Origin: Erwinia tasmaniensis Et1/99
GTDB lineage: Bacteria > Pseudomonadota > Gammaproteobacteria > Enterobacterales > Enterobacteriaceae
Direction of reading: 5' to 3'
Assembly: GCF_000026185.1 (NCBI RefSeq)
Contig: NC_010694.1
Coordinates: 1,426,001-1,490,000, forward strand
DNA length: 64,000 nucleotides
Below are positions 28,179 to 40,286 of the stretch, in pieces; the first letter of the stretch is position 1, and the number at the start of each line of letters is the position of its first letter. The position numbers and the translations under genes were made by a program. The notes under the pieces are model-generated. The model made no database searches. It saw only the letters and a program-made list of their open reading frames with translations, and had not been told where the DNA came from.

Positions 28179-29699
28179 ATGGGCAGTAATAGCGTGCAGT
28201 CAGATCGCGAATATTTACTGGAGATGACTGCTGTCTGTAAGTCATTCCCAGGGGTTAAAGCGCTTGATAATGTCAATTTAAACGTTCGTCCTCACTCTAT
28301 TCACGCCCTTATGGGAGAGAACGGTGCCGGCAAATCCACACTGCTTAAATGCCTGTTCGGTATTTATAGCAAGGATAGCGGCAGCATCCTCTTTCAGGGT
28401 AAAGAAGTGGATTATAAAAGCGCGAAAGAAGCGCTGGAAAATGGCGTGTCGATGGTACATCAGGAGTTGAACCTGGTGCTACAGCGTAGCGTAATGGACA
28501 ATATGTGGCTTGGACGCTATCCGAAAAAAGGATTATTCGTCGACCAGGATAAAATGTATCGCGAAACAAAAGCCATTTTCGATGAACTGGATATCGATAT
28601 CGATCCGCGTGAAAAGGTGGTCACCCTGTCGGTTTCGCAAATGCAGATGGTCGAAATTGCTAAAGCGTTTTCTTACGATGCTAAAATTGTCATTATGGAT
28701 GAACCGACCTCATCGCTTTCGGAAAAAGAAGTCAACCATCTGTTTACTATTATTCGTAAACTCAAGGATCGCGGCTGCGGTATTATCTATATCTCCCATA
28801 AAATGGAAGAGATATTTCAGCTGTGCGATGAAATAACCATCCTGCGCGACGGCCAGTGGATCGCCACCCAGACGTTGCAGGGACTGGATATGGACAAAAT
28901 TATCGCCATGATGGTGGGGCGTTCGCTTAACCAGCGCTTTCCTGATAAAACCAACGTGCCGGGTGACATCATCCTTGAGGTACGCAACCTGACTTCGCAG
29001 CGCCAGCCGTCGATACGCGATGTCTCTTTCGACCTTCGCCAGGGTGAGATCCTCGGCATTGCCGGGCTGGTGGGGGCAAAACGCACCGATATTGTCGAAA
29101 CCCTGTTTGGTATTCGCGAGAAATCTGCTGGCACTATCCGCCTGCACGGTAAGGCGATTAACAATCACAGTGCTAATGAAGCCATTAATCATGGCTTTGC
29201 TCTGGTGACCGAAGAGCGCCGATCGACCGGTATTTATGCCTATCTGGATATTGGCTTCAACTCGCTAATTTCGAATATTGCGAAATATAAAAACCGCATC
29301 GGGCTACTGGATAACGGCCGCATGAAAAGTGATACCCAATGGGTGATTGACGCGATGCGGGTAAAAACGCCGGGGCATTATACCGCCATTGGATCTTTGT
29401 CCGGTGGTAATCAGCAAAAGGTGATAATAGGCCGCTGGCTGCTTACCCAGCCGGAAATTCTGATGCTGGATGAACCCACGCGTGGCATCGACGTGGGGGC
29501 AAAATTTGAAATCTATCAGCTTATTTCACAGCTGGCGAAGAAAGGAAAGGGGATCGTGATTATCTCCTCTGAAATGCCCGAATTGTTGGGTATTACGGAC
29601 AGGATACTGGTGATGAGTAATGGCCTGGTGGCAGGGATTGTCGAAACAAAAACAACGACGCAAAACGAAATATTGCGTTTGGCTTCATTGCACCTTTAA
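28179..29699 (+). CDS. mglA: Galactose/methyl-galactoside ABC transporter ATPase MglA
   Basis: 506 residues, two fused ATPase domains of the sugar-importer class. The first has Walker [10 protein letters not shown] and Walker [11 protein letters not shown] but a divergent signature (LSVSQMQM). The second has a degenerate Walker A ([10 protein letters not shown]) but an intact LSGGNQQK and [13 protein letters not shown]. This asymmetry is normal for RbsA/MglA proteins. It energises uptake with MglC and MglB. The 54-base gap after mglB has no terminator that I can see. Confidence 0.95.
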   Translation: MGSNSVQSDREYLLEMTAVCKSFPGVKALDNVNLNVRPHSIHALMGENGAGKSTLLKCLFGIYSKDSGSILFQGKEVDYKSAKEALENGVSMVHQELNLVLQRSVMDNMWLGRYPKKGLFVDQDKMYRETKAIFDELDIDIDPREKVVTLSVSQMQMVEIAKAFSYDAKIVIMDEPTSSLSEKEVNHLFTIIRKLKDRGCGIIYISHKMEEIFQLCDEITILRDGQWIATQTLQGLDMDKIIAMMVGRSLNQRFPDKTNVPGDIILEVRNLTSQRQPSIRDVSFDLRQGEILGIAGLVGAKRTDIVETLFGIREKSAGTIRLHGKAINNHSANEAINHGFALVTEERRSTGIYAYLDIGFNSLISNIAKYKNRIGLLDNGRMKSDTQWVIDAMRVKTPGHYTAIGSLSGGNQQKVIIGRWLLTQPEILMLDEPTRGIDVGAKFEIYQLISQLAKKGKGIVIISSEMPELLGITDRILVMSNGLVAGIVETKTTTQNEILRLASLHL

Positions 29700-29719
29700 T
29701 CACTCACGGGTTGTTGACT

Positions 29720-30730
29720 ATGAAAGCGGTAAATAAAAAAAGCGCGCTCACCTGGCTTAAAGAAGGTGGGATTTATGTGGTGCTGCTGGTATTACTGGCC
29801 ATCATTATTATCCAGGATCCCACATTTTTAAGTTTAATGAACCTGAGTAATATTCTGACTCAATCTTCGGTACGCGTGATTATCGCGCTGGGCGTGGCCG
29901 GGCTGATTGTGACCCAGGGAACGGATCTGTCCGCCGGGCGTCAGGTGGGATTGGCCGCCGTGGTGGCCGCCACGTTGTTACAGTCGATGGATAACGCAAA
30001 CAAGGTCTTTCCTCAGTTGGAAACGTTACCTATTGCGCTGGTTGTGGTGATCGTCTGTGCCATCGGCGCGCTGATTGGGCTGATTAACGGCCTGATTATT
30101 GCCTACCTGAAAGTGACGCCGTTTATCACCACGCTGGGCACCATGATTATCGTTTATGGGGTTAACTCTCTCTATTACGATCGCGTGGGCGCATCACCGG
30201 TTGCCGGTTTTGACGAAAAGTTTTCCACTTTTGCCCAGGGTTTCCTGCGCTTCGGTGACTTCAAACTCTCCTATATCACCTTCTACGCGCTGATTGCCGT
30301 GTTTCTGGTGTGGATCCTGTGGAACAAAACGCGTTTCGGTAAAAACATTTTTGCCATCGGCGGCAACCCGGAGGCCGCACGCGTTTCCGGCGTTAACGTG
30401 CCCTTTAACCTGATTCTGGTCTACGCGCTGTCCGGGGTGTTCTACGCCTTCGGCGGGATGCTGGAAGCGGGGCGTATCGGTTCGGCCACCAACAATCTCG
30501 GCTTTATGTATGAGCTGGATGCGATTGCTGCCTGCGTAGTCGGCGGCGTTTCGTTTGCTGGCGGCGTGGGAACGGTAGCGGGCGTGGTGACCGGGGTGAT
30601 TATCTTTACGGTGATCAACTACGGCCTTACCTATATCGGCGTCAATCCTTACTGGCAGTACATTATTAAAGGCGGCATTATTATCTTCGCCGTCGCGCTG
30701 GACTCGCTGAAATACGCACGTAAGAAATAG
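29720..30730 (+). CDS. mglC: Galactose/methyl-galactoside ABC transporter permease MglC
   Basis: 336 residues from ATG at 29720; TTG codons upstream are less likely. About ten membrane helices; the conserved GTDLSAGRQVG motif and GGNPEAARVSGV coupling region are those of the BPD_transp_2 family. Forms the membrane channel of the galactose importer. Last gene of mglBAC, followed by a strong hairpin. Confidence 0.95.
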   Translation: MKAVNKKSALTWLKEGGIYVVLLVLLAIIIIQDPTFLSLMNLSNILTQSSVRVIIALGVAGLIVTQGTDLSAGRQVGLAAVVAATLLQSMDNANKVFPQLETLPIALVVVIVCAIGALIGLINGLIIAYLKVTPFITTLGTMIIVYGVNSLYYDRVGASPVAGFDEKFSTFAQGFLRFGDFKLSYITFYALIAVFLVWILWNKTRFGKNIFAIGGNPEAARVSGVNVPFNLILVYALSGVFYAFGGMLEAGRIGSATNNLGFMYELDAIAACVVGGVSFAGGVGTVAGVVTGVIIFTVINYGLTYIGVNPYWQYIIKGGIIIFAVALDSLKYARKK

Positions 30731-30756
30731 TGATGTTAAGCACGGGTGCCGTGCCG

Positions 30757-30781
30757 GAGGCTGACCCTGGGGTCAGCCTTT

Positions 30782-30784
<3 letters not shown>
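30757..30784. terminator. Terminator between convergent mglC and sanA
   Basis: Perfect 10-bp stem (AGGCTGACCC / GGGTCAGCCT) with a two-base TG between the arms (in practice the loop opens to four or more) followed by TTTT on the plus strand. Its T run touches the sanA stop codon. Confidence 0.85.
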
Positions 30785-31651
<867 letters not shown>

Positions 31652-31676
31652 TCATCGATTCAGGGGATAACCACGA

Positions 31677-33374
31677 TCAGATTGAGGTACGACGATAGTT
31701 ACGGTACTGCGGCAGCCAGAAGTTGGCGGCAATGGCTTTTGACAGCACGTCTTCAGAAGTCACTACCGCTACGCCAGCCAGCTGGGCCGCCTTGCCGACC
31801 GCCATTGCGATAATTTTAGAGACACCCTGAATATCATTCACTTCCGGCAGTACCGGGCCCTCGCCGTCGTTCACCAGCGGTGAGCAGTCTGCCAGCGCAC
31901 GGCTGGCCGCCATCAGCATACTGTCGGTGACGCGGCTGGCACCGGAAGCAATCACGCCGAGGCCAATACCGGGGAAGATATAGGAGTTATTGCACTGGGC
32001 AATAGGATAGGTTTTATCCTTCCAGCTTACCGGAGAGAACGGGCTACCGGTCGCCACCAGCGCGCAGCCGTCAGTCCAGGCCATAATATCCTGCGGGGTG
32101 GCCTCCACGCGCGAGGTTGGATTGGACAGCGGCATGATGATGGGGCGCGTGCAGTGCTTGTGCATCTCGCGCACGATCTCTTCACTGAACAGGCCAGGCT
32201 GGCCGGAAACGCCGATCATAATGTCAGGCTTGGCGTTACGCACCACGTCCAGCAGCGAGAGCGAGTCGTTGGCGCTGTCCCAGCCTGACAGGCTGTCACT
32301 TTTCTGCACCAGTCTGCTCTGGAAGTTCAGCAGATTAGGCAGCCTGTCGGTCAGCAGGCCAAAGCGGTCAACCATAAATACCCGCGCGCGCGCTTCCTCG
32401 TCGCTCAGGCCTTCTGATTTCATCTGGGCGATGATCTGTTCGGCGATACCACAACCGGCGGAACCTGCACCAAGGAACACCACCTTCTGTTCACACAGTT
32501 TACCGCCCGCGGCACGGCTGGCGGCGATCAGCGTTCCCAGCGTTACGGCGGCAGTACCCTGAATATCATCATTGAAGCAGCACACTTCGTCGCGGTAGCG
32601 TTCGAGCAGCGGCATGGCGTTTTTCTGCGCGAAATCCTCAAACTGCAACAGTACGTTCGGCCAGCGGCTCTTCACCGCCTGAATAAACTCGTTGACGAAA
32701 TTATCGTACTCTTCGCCGGTGATGCGCGGGTGACGCCAGCCCATATACAGCGGATCGTTCAGCAGCTGCTGGTTATTTGTTCCGACATCAAGAACGACCG
32801 GCAGCGTGTACGCCGGGCTGATGCCGCCACAGGCGGTGTACAGCGACAGTTTGCCAATCGGGATGCCCATACCGCCAATCCCCTGATCGCCGAGGCCGAG
32901 GATACGCTCGCCGTCGGTGACCACGATCACCTTGACGTTCTGCTTGGTGGCATTCTGCAACATGTCTTCGATGTTGGCGCGGTTTGGGTAGGAGATAAAC
33001 AGGCCGCGTGCGCGGCGATAGATCTCTGAAAAGTGTTCACACGCCGCACCCACGGTCGGGGTGTAAATAATGGGCATCATCTCTTCCAGATGATTGTCCA
33101 GCAGGCGATAAAACAGGGTTTCGTTAGTGTCCTGGATATTGCGTAAGTAGACGTGCTTATCGTTATTATTTTTAAAGTCCTGGAACTGACGCCACGCACG
33201 CTCTGCCTGCTCCTCAATGCTTTCTACCGTTTCCGGCAGCAGGCCGTTGAGGTTAAAGTCATTGCGCTCCTCAATCGAGAAGGCGCTGCCTTTATTCAGC
33301 AGAGGAAATTCCAGCAGGATGGGGCCGGCATAGGGGATATACAGCGATCGTTTACTTTCGTATTCGAGTTCCAT
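31677..33374 (-). CDS. maeA: NAD-dependent malic enzyme MaeA
   Basis: 565 residues, the length of E. coli MaeA (SfcA). Catalytic and nucleotide motifs include [50 protein letters not shown] and PLSNPTS. It decarboxylates malate to pyruvate with NAD. It is alone on the minus strand between sanA and cdd. In E. coli this gene sits elsewhere (near osmC), so its presence here is a local rearrangement. Confidence 0.95.
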   Translation of the reverse strand: MELEYESKRSLYIPYAGPILLEFPLLNKGSAFSIEERNDFNLNGLLPETVESIEEQAERAWRQFQDFKNNNDKHVYLRNIQDTNETLFYRLLDNHLEEMMPIIYTPTVGAACEHFSEIYRRARGLFISYPNRANIEDMLQNATKQNVKVIVVTDGERILGLGDQGIGGMGIPIGKLSLYTACGGISPAYTLPVVLDVGTNNQQLLNDPLYMGWRHPRITGEEYDNFVNEFIQAVKSRWPNVLLQFEDFAQKNAMPLLERYRDEVCCFNDDIQGTAAVTLGTLIAASRAAGGKLCEQKVVFLGAGSAGCGIAEQIIAQMKSEGLSDEEARARVFMVDRFGLLTDRLPNLLNFQSRLVQKSDSLSGWDSANDSLSLLDVVRNAKPDIMIGVSGQPGLFSEEIVREMHKHCTRPIIMPLSNPTSRVEATPQDIMAWTDGCALVATGSPFSPVSWKDKTYPIAQCNNSYIFPGIGLGVIASGASRVTDSMLMAASRALADCSPLVNDGEGPVLPEVNDIQGVSKIIAMAVGKAAQLAGVAVVTSEDVLSKAIAANFWLPQYRNYRRTSI

Positions 33375-33503
33375 GTCATTCTTACTCTTTCAGGGGCGGG
33401 AAGATGTTATGGCGCCAATCCTAAAATAATTCATCTGAAAGTACAGCTTTTGTTAACAGCTGATAACAAAAGCGGTGACTTTTTGCGTCTTAACGCCAGT
33501 TTA

Positions 33504-34394
33504 TTACATTTTCACCAGCGGAATGGTGATGAGATCGTGGCATCCCAGCGCGGCAAGGGTTGCGGCACTGGCGCTGCGCTGGCTTAACTTTGCCCCCGAT
33601 GCTTCGGCGAGCACCGCCCGCCGGATATCACTCAATTCTTCTCCGCCCAGATTGAGCAAGTTCAACGCGCCCTGCAGAGGCGGCAGGCTGGGGTTAAAGG
33701 CGGCATTTTCCGCATAGCGCCCGGCATAGATCGCTCCGCTACGGGTTTGCAGCGCCACGCCGGAACAGGCCCCGCTGTAAGGCGCATGACTCTGGTTGGC
33801 GGCAGCCAGCGCCGCCTGCTCGAGCTTATCGCCCCTGGGTGCGATCCCGTGGTCGACTTCGTCCATCAGCAGGGTGGTGATGGCGAGGTCGCGGGGGCCG
33901 AATGAGTCTGGCAGATAATGCCCTAACGTGGCGGCGGCCCTGCCCGGTAGCTCAATGGTCAGATCGGTGCCGCTGTTCAGCTCGTTCATAAACTGACGGC
34001 AGTGCCCGCACGGCGTGTAGTTTACGGTGATGCCTGCCAGCCCGCTTTCTCCGCGCAGCCAGGCATGTGTCACCGCGCTCTGCTCGGCGTGGACGGTTTG
34101 CTGCATCGTGGCGCCGACAAACTCCATATTGGCCCCAAAATACAGCGTGCCGCTTTTGCCGCGTGCGACGGCACCTACGTTAAAATCAGACAGCGGCGCA
34201 ACCGCGCAGGCCGCTGCCAGCGGCAGCAGCGTAAAGGCCAGCTCGCTGTCATCAAGCCCGCACTGCTGTTTTACACCGTCAGCCTGCTGCGCGCTGATAA
34301 AACCGGCAAAATCAGCGGAGGAAAGTATCGGGCGTATAGCCTGTTGTAACAGGGGGGAGAGGGTGGCAAATGCCGTCTGGAAACGCGGGTGCAT
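33504..34394 (-). CDS. cdd: Cytidine deaminase Cdd
   Basis: 296 residues from the ATG at 34394, which gives the [11 protein letters not shown]-terminus of E. coli Cdd; upstream in-frame codons are not needed. Active site: His102 and Glu104 in VHAEQS, zinc cysteines 129 and 132 in PCGHCRQF. The C-terminal half is a second, non-catalytic deaminase-like domain, as in the E. coli dimer. It deaminates cytidine and deoxycytidine for pyrimidine salvage. yohK/yohJ lie upstream. Confidence 0.94.
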
Positions 34395-34518
34395 AGTGGC
34401 CTCGTGCGCGAAATGCAAGCCCATATCAACGGGCGGGCAGCCAGTTATATGTGATCTAAGTCGCTCCATCAATGTAATATGTGAAACTCATCGCCAAAAT
34501 GAGAGATTTATCGCAAGT

Positions 34519-35211
34519 TTAACCGCATAGTTTGAGCAGTAGCGGGAAAATAAACGGTGCCAGCAGTGAGGTGATAATGCCACACAGCACCAGCGCCAGA
34601 GAGCTGAACGCCCCCTCCTGATAATCAACCTCGGCAGCGCGCGCGGTGCCCAGCGCGTGTGAAGCACTGCCAATCGCCAGCCCGCGTGCAGACTTGCTGC
34701 GTATGCGCAACAGATTGAGCAGCATATGGCCGAATACCGCGCCCAGTACGCCCGCTATCAGCACGCAGACGGCGCTGATGGCGGGTATGCCGCCGAGCGT
34801 AGCGGAAACCGCCATCGCAATGGGGGTAGTAACCGATTTGGGGAGCAGGGTGGCGGCGATTTGCGGCGTGGCCCCCAGCCATAGTGCGATGGCGGTGCCG
34901 GAGATCATTGCGGTCAGACTGCCAATAAAACAGATGCTGATAATAGACTTCCAGCGCGCGCGGATCTGATGCATCTGCTCATAAAGCGGTAGCGCCAGCG
35001 CCACGACCGCCGGTTGCAGAAGCTGGTTAAGCCATGCGCTGCCCTGAAAATAGCGCGTATAGGGCATTTGCAGCAGCAGTAACAGCGGAATAATAACCGC
35101 CACCGCAATCAGCAGCGGGTTGCAGACGGAGATCCTGACGCTGGCCGCCAGCCGGCGCGCGGCCAGAAACACCAGCACGGTTAACGGCAGTGACCACCAG
35201 ATATCATTCAT
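34519..35211 (-). CDS. yohK: YohK, LrgB/CidB-family membrane protein
   Basis: 230 residues with about seven membrane helices. The LrgB signature [13 protein letters not shown] and the segment [16 protein letters not shown] are present. Acts with YohJ in a holin/antiholin-like or small-metabolite (pyruvate, glycolate) transport complex; the exact role in enterics is unsettled. It overlaps the end of yohJ by 8 bases, so translation is coupled. In E. coli the same yohJ-yohK-cdd order holds. Confidence 0.9.
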
Positions 35212-35599
35212 CTTTGCCTTCCAGACGTCGGCTATGACGATTGTCCATACGCTGCGCCACCATACCGGTGGTCATCAGCACTATCAGCGTGCCGACCGCA
35301 CAGGAAATCACGATCGGAGCAAACTGGGCGCTAAGAATATCCATATGATCCATGATGCCAACGCTGATGGGGACGAACAGCAGCGCCATATAGCGAATAA
35401 GCAGATTGCAGCCCGGTTTGACCCAGGCAAGTGGAAGGATATTGGCACTGAGCAGAATAAACAGCAGCAGCATGCCGAGAATGCTGGCGGGGATAGCGAT
35501 GGGCAGCAGCCAGGCCACGCCACGTCCGGCGTACAGGCAGAGCCAGATAACGAAAAAGGCGCGCAGATATTGCCAGATAACGTGCAGAAAAGAACGCAT
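35204..35599 (-). CDS. yohJ: YohJ, LrgA/CidA-family holin-like membrane protein
   Basis: 131 residues, four membrane helices, LrgA family ([26 protein letters not shown]). First gene of the yohJ-yohK pair. It lies 60 bases beyond the metG stop in the same direction, separated by a GC-rich hairpin. Confidence 0.9.
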
Positions 35600-35619
35600 G
35601 TCAACTCCAGAGCCTGTCG

Positions 35620-35644
35620 GGGGCGGCGACCCGGCCGCCGCCCC
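35620..35644 (-). terminator. GC-rich hairpin between metG and yohJ
   Basis: 9-bp inverted repeat GGGGCGGCG / CGCCGCCCC with a 7-base loop. No U run follows on the minus strand, so it may be an RNA-stabilising or Rho-linked element instead of an intrinsic terminator. Confidence 0.4.
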
Positions 35645-35659
35645 GCCATCATATGATGA

Positions 35660-37690
35660 TTACTTAACCTGCTGTCCTGGCTGTGCGCCGCTGTCCGGGC
35701 TAAGCAGGAAGATATCCTTTCCGCCAGGCCCTGCGGCCATCACCATACCTTCTGAAAGACCGAAGCGCATTTTACGCGGAGCCAGATTGGCCACCATTAC
35801 CGTCAGACGCCCCACCAGCAGCGCCGGATCGGGGTAGGCGGCGCGAATGCCCGAGAAGACATTACGTTTTTCGCCGCCGATATCCAGCGTCAGGCGCAGC
35901 AGCTTGTCAGAACCGTCGACCAGCTCGGCATTTTCGATCAGCGCAATGCGCATATCCACCTTGGCGAAGTCGTCAAAGCTGATGGTTTCCTGCAACGGAT
36001 CGTCCGCCAGCGGGCCGGTCACGGCCGGTTGGGCGGCGGCGGTATCTTCCTTCGAGGCGGCAATCAGGCCGTTCACCTTGTCCATCTCAATGCGGTTGTA
36101 CAACGCTTTAAACGCGGCGATATTGTGGTTCAGCAGCGGTTGCTCAATGCCGTCCCAGGTCAGCGGCTGATTGAGAAATGCTTCAGCGCGTTCGGCGAGG
36201 GATGGCATTACCGGCTTCAGCCAGGTCATCAGCACGCGGAACAGGTTGATACCCATTGAGCAGATAGCCTGCAGGTCAGCATCACGCCCTTCCTGTTTCG
36301 CCACCACCCATGGGGCCTGTTCGTCAACGTAGCGGTTAGCGGCATCGGCTAACGCCATGATTTCGCGAACCGCGCGGCTAAACTCGCGGCTGGACCAGGC
36401 CTGCGCGATGCTGGTAGAGGCATCAATAAAGGTCTGGTACAGCGCCGGATCGGCGAGTTCAGCGGACAGCTGGCCGGCAAAACGCTTGTTGATAAAACCG
36501 GCGTTGCGTGAAGCAAGGTTAACCACCTTGTTCACGATATCGGCATTGACGCGCTGCACGAAATCTTCCAGATTCAGGTCGATATCGTCGATGCGCGAAG
36601 AGAGCTTGGCGGCATAGTAGTAGCGCAGGCTATCGGCATCGAGATGCTGTAACCAGGTGCTGGCCTTAATAAAGGTGCCGCGTGATTTAGACATTTTCGC
36701 GCCGTTAACCGTGACGTAGCCATGCACAAACAGGTTAGTCGGCTTACGGAACTGGCTGCCCTCCAGCATGGCTGGCCAGAACAGGCTGTGGAAGTAGACG
36801 ATATCTTTACCGATAAAGTGGTAAAGCTCGGCGTCAGAATCCTTCTGCCAGAAGGCATCAAAGTCGATATCACCGCGCTTGTCACACAGATTTTTAAAGG
36901 ACCCCATATAGCCAATTGGCGCATCCAGCCAAACGTAGAAGTACTTACCCGGAGCGCCGGGGATCTCGAAACCGAAATAGGGCGCGTCGCGCGAGATATC
37001 CCACTGTTGCAGGCCGGAGTCGAACCACTCCTGCATTTTATTGGCTACCTGCTCCTGCAACGCGCCGGAACGGGTCCAGGCCTGGAGCATGGCGCTGAAT
37101 TCCGGTAGGTCGAAGAAGAAGTGTTCAGAATCACGCAGCACCGGGGTGGCACCGGACACCACCGACTTTGGTTCAATCAGTTCGGTCGGGCTGTAGGTGG
37201 CCGAACAGACCTCACAATTATCCCCGTACTGGTCCGGTGATTTACAGTTCGGGCAGGTGCCTTTCACAAAACGGTCCGGCAGGAACATGCCTTTTTCCGG
37301 ATCGTAGAGTTGAGAAATGGTGCGGTTCTTAATAAAACCGTTCTCTTTTAGTCGGGTATAGATGAGCTCCGACAGCTCACGGTTCTCTTCGCTGTGCGTA
37401 GAGTGGTAGTTGTCATAGCTGATATTAAAACCAGCAAAGTCGGTCTGATGCTCCTGACTCATGTCCGCAATCATCTGCTCTGGTGCCACCCCCATCTGCT
37501 GGGCTTTCAGCATGATCGGCGTACCGTGTGCGTCATCAGCACAGATGAAGTAAACCTGGTTGCCGCGCATTCGCTGGTAACGGACCCAAATATCTGCCTG
37601 GATATGCTCGAGCATGTGGCCGAGATGAATGGAGCCATTTGCGTACGGCAGGGCGCACGTTACCAATATTTTTTTCGCGACTTGAGTCAT
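35660..37690 (-). CDS. metG: Methionyl-tRNA synthetase MetG
   Basis: 676 residues from ATG at 37690 ([20 protein letters not shown]). Class I motifs: HLGHMLEH for HIGH and [10 protein letters not shown] for KMSKS. A zinc knuckle [17 protein letters not shown] lies in the connective domain, and the C-terminal EMAP-type tRNA-binding domain starts at [12 protein letters not shown]. Charges initiator and elongator tRNA-Met. Divergent from mrp, as in E. coli. Confidence 0.97.
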   Translation of the reverse strand: MTQVAKKILVTCALPYANGSIHLGHMLEHIQADIWVRYQRMRGNQVYFICADDAHGTPIMLKAQQMGVAPEQMIADMSQEHQTDFAGFNISYDNYHSTHSEENRELSELIYTRLKENGFIKNRTISQLYDPEKGMFLPDRFVKGTCPNCKSPDQYGDNCEVCSATYSPTELIEPKSVVSGATPVLRDSEHFFFDLPEFSAMLQAWTRSGALQEQVANKMQEWFDSGLQQWDISRDAPYFGFEIPGAPGKYFYVWLDAPIGYMGSFKNLCDKRGDIDFDAFWQKDSDAELYHFIGKDIVYFHSLFWPAMLEGSQFRKPTNLFVHGYVTVNGAKMSKSRGTFIKASTWLQHLDADSLRYYYAAKLSSRIDDIDLNLEDFVQRVNADIVNKVVNLASRNAGFINKRFAGQLSAELADPALYQTFIDASTSIAQAWSSREFSRAVREIMALADAANRYVDEQAPWVVAKQEGRDADLQAICSMGINLFRVLMTWLKPVMPSLAERAEAFLNQPLTWDGIEQPLLNHNIAAFKALYNRIEMDKVNGLIAASKEDTAAAQPAVTGPLADDPLQETISFDDFAKVDMRIALIENAELVDGSDKLLRLTLDIGGEKRNVFSGIRAAYPDPALLVGRLTVMVANLAPRKMRFGLSEGMVMAAGPGGKDIFLLSPDSGAQPGQQVK

Positions 37691-37873
37691 AGTAAGACTT
37701 AGCTCATACCTGTTAAAAAAGGGGTTTAGATGGTAACCGATTGCCTGACCCTGCGTAAACAAGGGGTTCAGCCAGCGGCGGATTTTTCCTTACGGCTACG
37801 TGAGAGTTAGCCAGATCTGGTATGCTTAACCACAGAGTCGCAGCCGAACAACCTGCGAGAGAAAGGAAATTCG

Positions 37874-38986
37874 ATGATGTTATCCTCCCGGCAGCCCCAC
37901 ACACCCGAAGCGCTACGCGCTATCGTTATGAACGTGCTGGCCACATTTCAACACGCCAGCCTGCAGCATAATCTCACCACGCTGAAAGCCCTGCGCCACT
38001 GTGCGCTTATTGACCACCGTCTGCATATCGAACTGACGATGCCGTTTGTCTGGCAAGGCCCGTTCGAACAGTTGAAGGATACGGTCAGCGCCGAACTGCT
38101 GCGCCTGACGGGCGCGGCAGAGATTAGCTGGCGCTTAACGTTGAATGTGGCAACGCTACAGCGGGTAAAAAATCGCCCCGGCGTTAACGGAGTGAAAAAT
38201 ATTATTGCCGTCAGCTCCGGCAAGGGAGGAGTGGGCAAATCCACGACTGCGGTTAACCTGGCGCTGGCGCTGGCGGCGGAAGGGGCGAAGGTCGGCCTGC
38301 TGGATGCGGATATCTACGGCCCGTCGATCCCGGATATGCTGGGCACGGACGATCGGCGTCCGACCTCGCCGGACGGCACCCATATGGCACCGATTGTTGC
38401 ACACGGGCTGGCGACGAACTCCATTGGCTATCTGGTAACGGAAGATAACGCCATGGTCTGGCGCGGCCCGATGGCCAGCAAAGCCCTGATGCAGTTACTG
38501 AATGAGACGTTATGGCCGGAGCTGGACTATCTGGTGCTGGATATGCCGCCGGGCACCGGAGATATCCAGCTGACGCTGGCGCAAAACGTGCCGGTGACCG
38601 GGGCGCTGGTGGTCACTACGCCACAGGACATTGCGCTGATTGATGCGCGCAAGGGCATCGTGATGTTTGAGAAGGTCAGCGTGCCGGTTCTGGGCGTGGT
38701 GGAGAATATGAGCATGCACATTTGCAGCCAGTGCGGTCACCATGAATCGATCTTCGGCAGCGGCGGTGCGGAAAAGCTGGCGCAGCAGTACCATACCCGG
38801 TTGCTGAGTCAGCTGCCGCTGCATATCAGCCTGCGCGAAGATCTGGATATCGGTGAGCCGACGGTCATTCGCCGCCCGGACAGCGAATTTACCCGGCTGT
38901 ATCGGCAGCTGGCGATAAACGTTGCCGCCCAGCTTTACTGGCAGGGCGACGTTATCCCGGAAGATATTGCCTTCCGCGCGCTGTAA
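37874..38986 (+). CDS. mrp: Iron-sulfur cluster carrier ATPase Mrp (ApbC)
   Basis: 370 residues. An N-terminal MIP18/DUF59-like domain (about 1-85) precedes the ATPase with deviant Walker A SSGKGGVGKST and the carrier CxxC motif (HICSQCGHH). It binds and transfers [4Fe-4S] clusters to client enzymes. Two adjacent ATGs (37874, 37877) follow GAAAGGA. Divergent from metG across 183 bases. Confidence 0.94.
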   Translation: MMLSSRQPHTPEALRAIVMNVLATFQHASLQHNLTTLKALRHCALIDHRLHIELTMPFVWQGPFEQLKDTVSAELLRLTGAAEISWRLTLNVATLQRVKNRPGVNGVKNIIAVSSGKGGVGKSTTAVNLALALAAEGAKVGLLDADIYGPSIPDMLGTDDRRPTSPDGTHMAPIVAHGLATNSIGYLVTEDNAMVWRGPMASKALMQLLNETLWPELDYLVLDMPPGTGDIQLTLAQNVPVTGALVVTTPQDIALIDARKGIVMFEKVSVPVLGVVENMSMHICSQCGHHESIFGSGGAEKLAQQYHTRLLSQLPLHISLREDLDIGEPTVIRRPDSEFTRLYRQLAINVAAQLYWQGDVIPEDIAFRAL

Positions 38987-39024
38987 ACTGCCCGGTCACG
39001 CGGCCGATGCTTTCGACCCGGCCG

Positions 39025-39270
39025 CTAAGCCAGGCGCACCAGGCGCTGTTGAAAACCGTCCACCATCGAGTAGTCGTAATCAATCTTCCCGGCGTCGAAC
39101 AGCTGGTTGAGCAGGGTAAAATCGTTATCCGGCGTCACGTTGCAGCGATGGTTGAGCAGAACATCCTGAAGGGTAAACGTGCTATCGCCGCGAGCGATGC
39201 GTTGCAGATATTGAAGCATCTCCCAGGCGGTTTTACTGACCCCGGCCTGTTCATAAGGCGGTCTGTTCAT
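39025..39270 (-). CDS. Hypothetical 81-residue protein
   Basis: MNRPPYEQAGVSKTAWEML begins a compact, probably helical cytoplasmic protein without membrane segments or signal peptide. AAGGA lies about 11 bases before the ATG. Composition and codon use look genuine, and the reading frame fills the space between mrp and the acetyltransferase gene. It may form an operon with that gene (35 bases apart). I do not recognise the family, though a conserved small enterobacterial protein is plausible. Confidence 0.6.
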   Translation of the reverse strand: MNRPPYEQAGVSKTAWEMLQYLQRIARGDSTFTLQDVLLNHRCNVTPDNDFTLLNQLFDAGKIDYDYSMVDGFQQRLVRLA

Positions 39271-39305
39271 CTTTAACGCTTCCTTCTTTTTGAATCAACT
39301 GACCA

Positions 39306-39728
39306 TTAAAGCACATAGTGCATCAACAGATATTCGCCCTGCTCGCTCTGCCCCTGAGCCACAACGCGCCAGCCATGCTTTTTATAAAAACTTTGCGCGC
39401 GCAGATTCTCCGTCTGGCACTTAAGCGCGCCGGTTGAGGTAAAGCCGCTTTGTACCGCCTGTAGCAGCGCGCTGCCAGCGCCGCTGCCCTGATGATTGGG
39501 GTCGATAAACAGGCTGTGCAGGAAATTATCCCTATCCAGCACGGCGGCAAAACCGATGCGATGGCCATCTTCTTCTGCCACCAGCACCTTCTCACCGAGC
39601 GTGACGCGATCAAAGTCCTCCAGCTGCCACTCGCTATCGTCGCGCCATGTCCAGCTGCTCTTGCGGGCAGCGAGAAAAAGCGTGCGTAAAAATGGACGAT
39701 CGTCTTCAGTAAAAGGGCGAATTTTCAA
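39306..39728 (-). CDS. GNAT-family N-acetyltransferase (TTG start)
   Basis: 140 residues with the GNAT acetyl-CoA loop LFIDPNHQGSGAGSALL (motif A) and the C-terminal NLRAQSFYKKHGW. The start codon is TTG at 39728 (KIRPFTEDDRPFLR follows), supported by AGGAG seven bases upstream; no ATG fits the conserved N-terminus. Substrate unknown. Probably leads a two-gene unit with the 81-residue protein. Confidence 0.82.
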   Translation of the reverse strand: MKIRPFTEDDRPFLRTLFLAARKSSWTWRDDSEWQLEDFDRVTLGEKVLVAEEDGHRIGFAAVLDRDNFLHSLFIDPNHQGSGAGSALLQAVQSGFTSTGALKCQTENLRAQSFYKKHGWRVVAQGQSEQGEYLLMHYVL

Positions 39729-40034
39729 AGCGGTACTCCTGTCAACAACACGCCGTACGGCAACGCTGCGAAGTTTATCGCAAAAATGCCGCAGCTGATG
39801 AAGAAAAAAGCATGCGGTTTTGTGCGGGTTGAGTTCAGTTTAGCGTAGCAGAGGCAGAGCGGGCGTGGGGAAGGGCTATCATTGTCGGTATTTGACTCCG
39901 GGTGGAGAGAGGATAGTTATCACTTAATGTGGAGGGCAAGACTGGCTGAGTATTTAAAGATGTCACAATATTTGCTGCTGCGGTGACGGTGCACTCCGTT
40001 TTGACTAAAGCGAGCGGGTTTCCCCGCTCTGGCA
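39729..40034. other. Gene-free stretch between the acetyltransferase and the repeat protein
   Basis: 306 bases. No ORF with ribosome binding site and sensible composition; no repeat or terminator that I trust. Its part near 39729 should hold the promoter for the acetyltransferase gene. Confidence 0.4.
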
Positions 40035-40286
40035 TTACTGACGTTCTTTATTCGCCTGAGAGAGAACAGAACCAGCCAGTTTTTTAGTCAATTCGTCAGA
40101 ATTTGGGTCATGAAGCGCAGCCGATGCTTTGTGTTCCATCGCGCCACTTGTCTGGTTGGCAGAACCTGACTGTGACAGTGCAGAACCCGCCAACGCCTTT
40201 TGTAAATCTGACGCATTAGGGTCGTGCAGCGTTTTTGCAGCCACTGAAGCCAGCGGACCACTCGTTTTTTTTGCGTTATGGCTCAT
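40035..40286 (-). CDS. 83-residue protein made of two tandem repeats, function unknown
   Basis: AAGGA about 9-10 bases before ATG supports the start. The protein consists of two units of about 40 residues that align: TSGPLASVAAKTLHDPNASD then LQKALAGSALSQSG, and TSGAMEHKASAALHDPNSDE then LTKKLAGSVLSQAN. Each carries LHDPN and LAGS-LSQ. It is polar, lysine-rich, without membrane segments or signal peptide, and probably helical. The two-fold design suggests a small structural or binding protein. I cannot assign a role. Confidence 0.68.
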   Translation of the reverse strand: MSHNAKKTSGPLASVAAKTLHDPNASDLQKALAGSALSQSGSANQTSGAMEHKASAALHDPNSDELTKKLAGSVLSQANKERQ

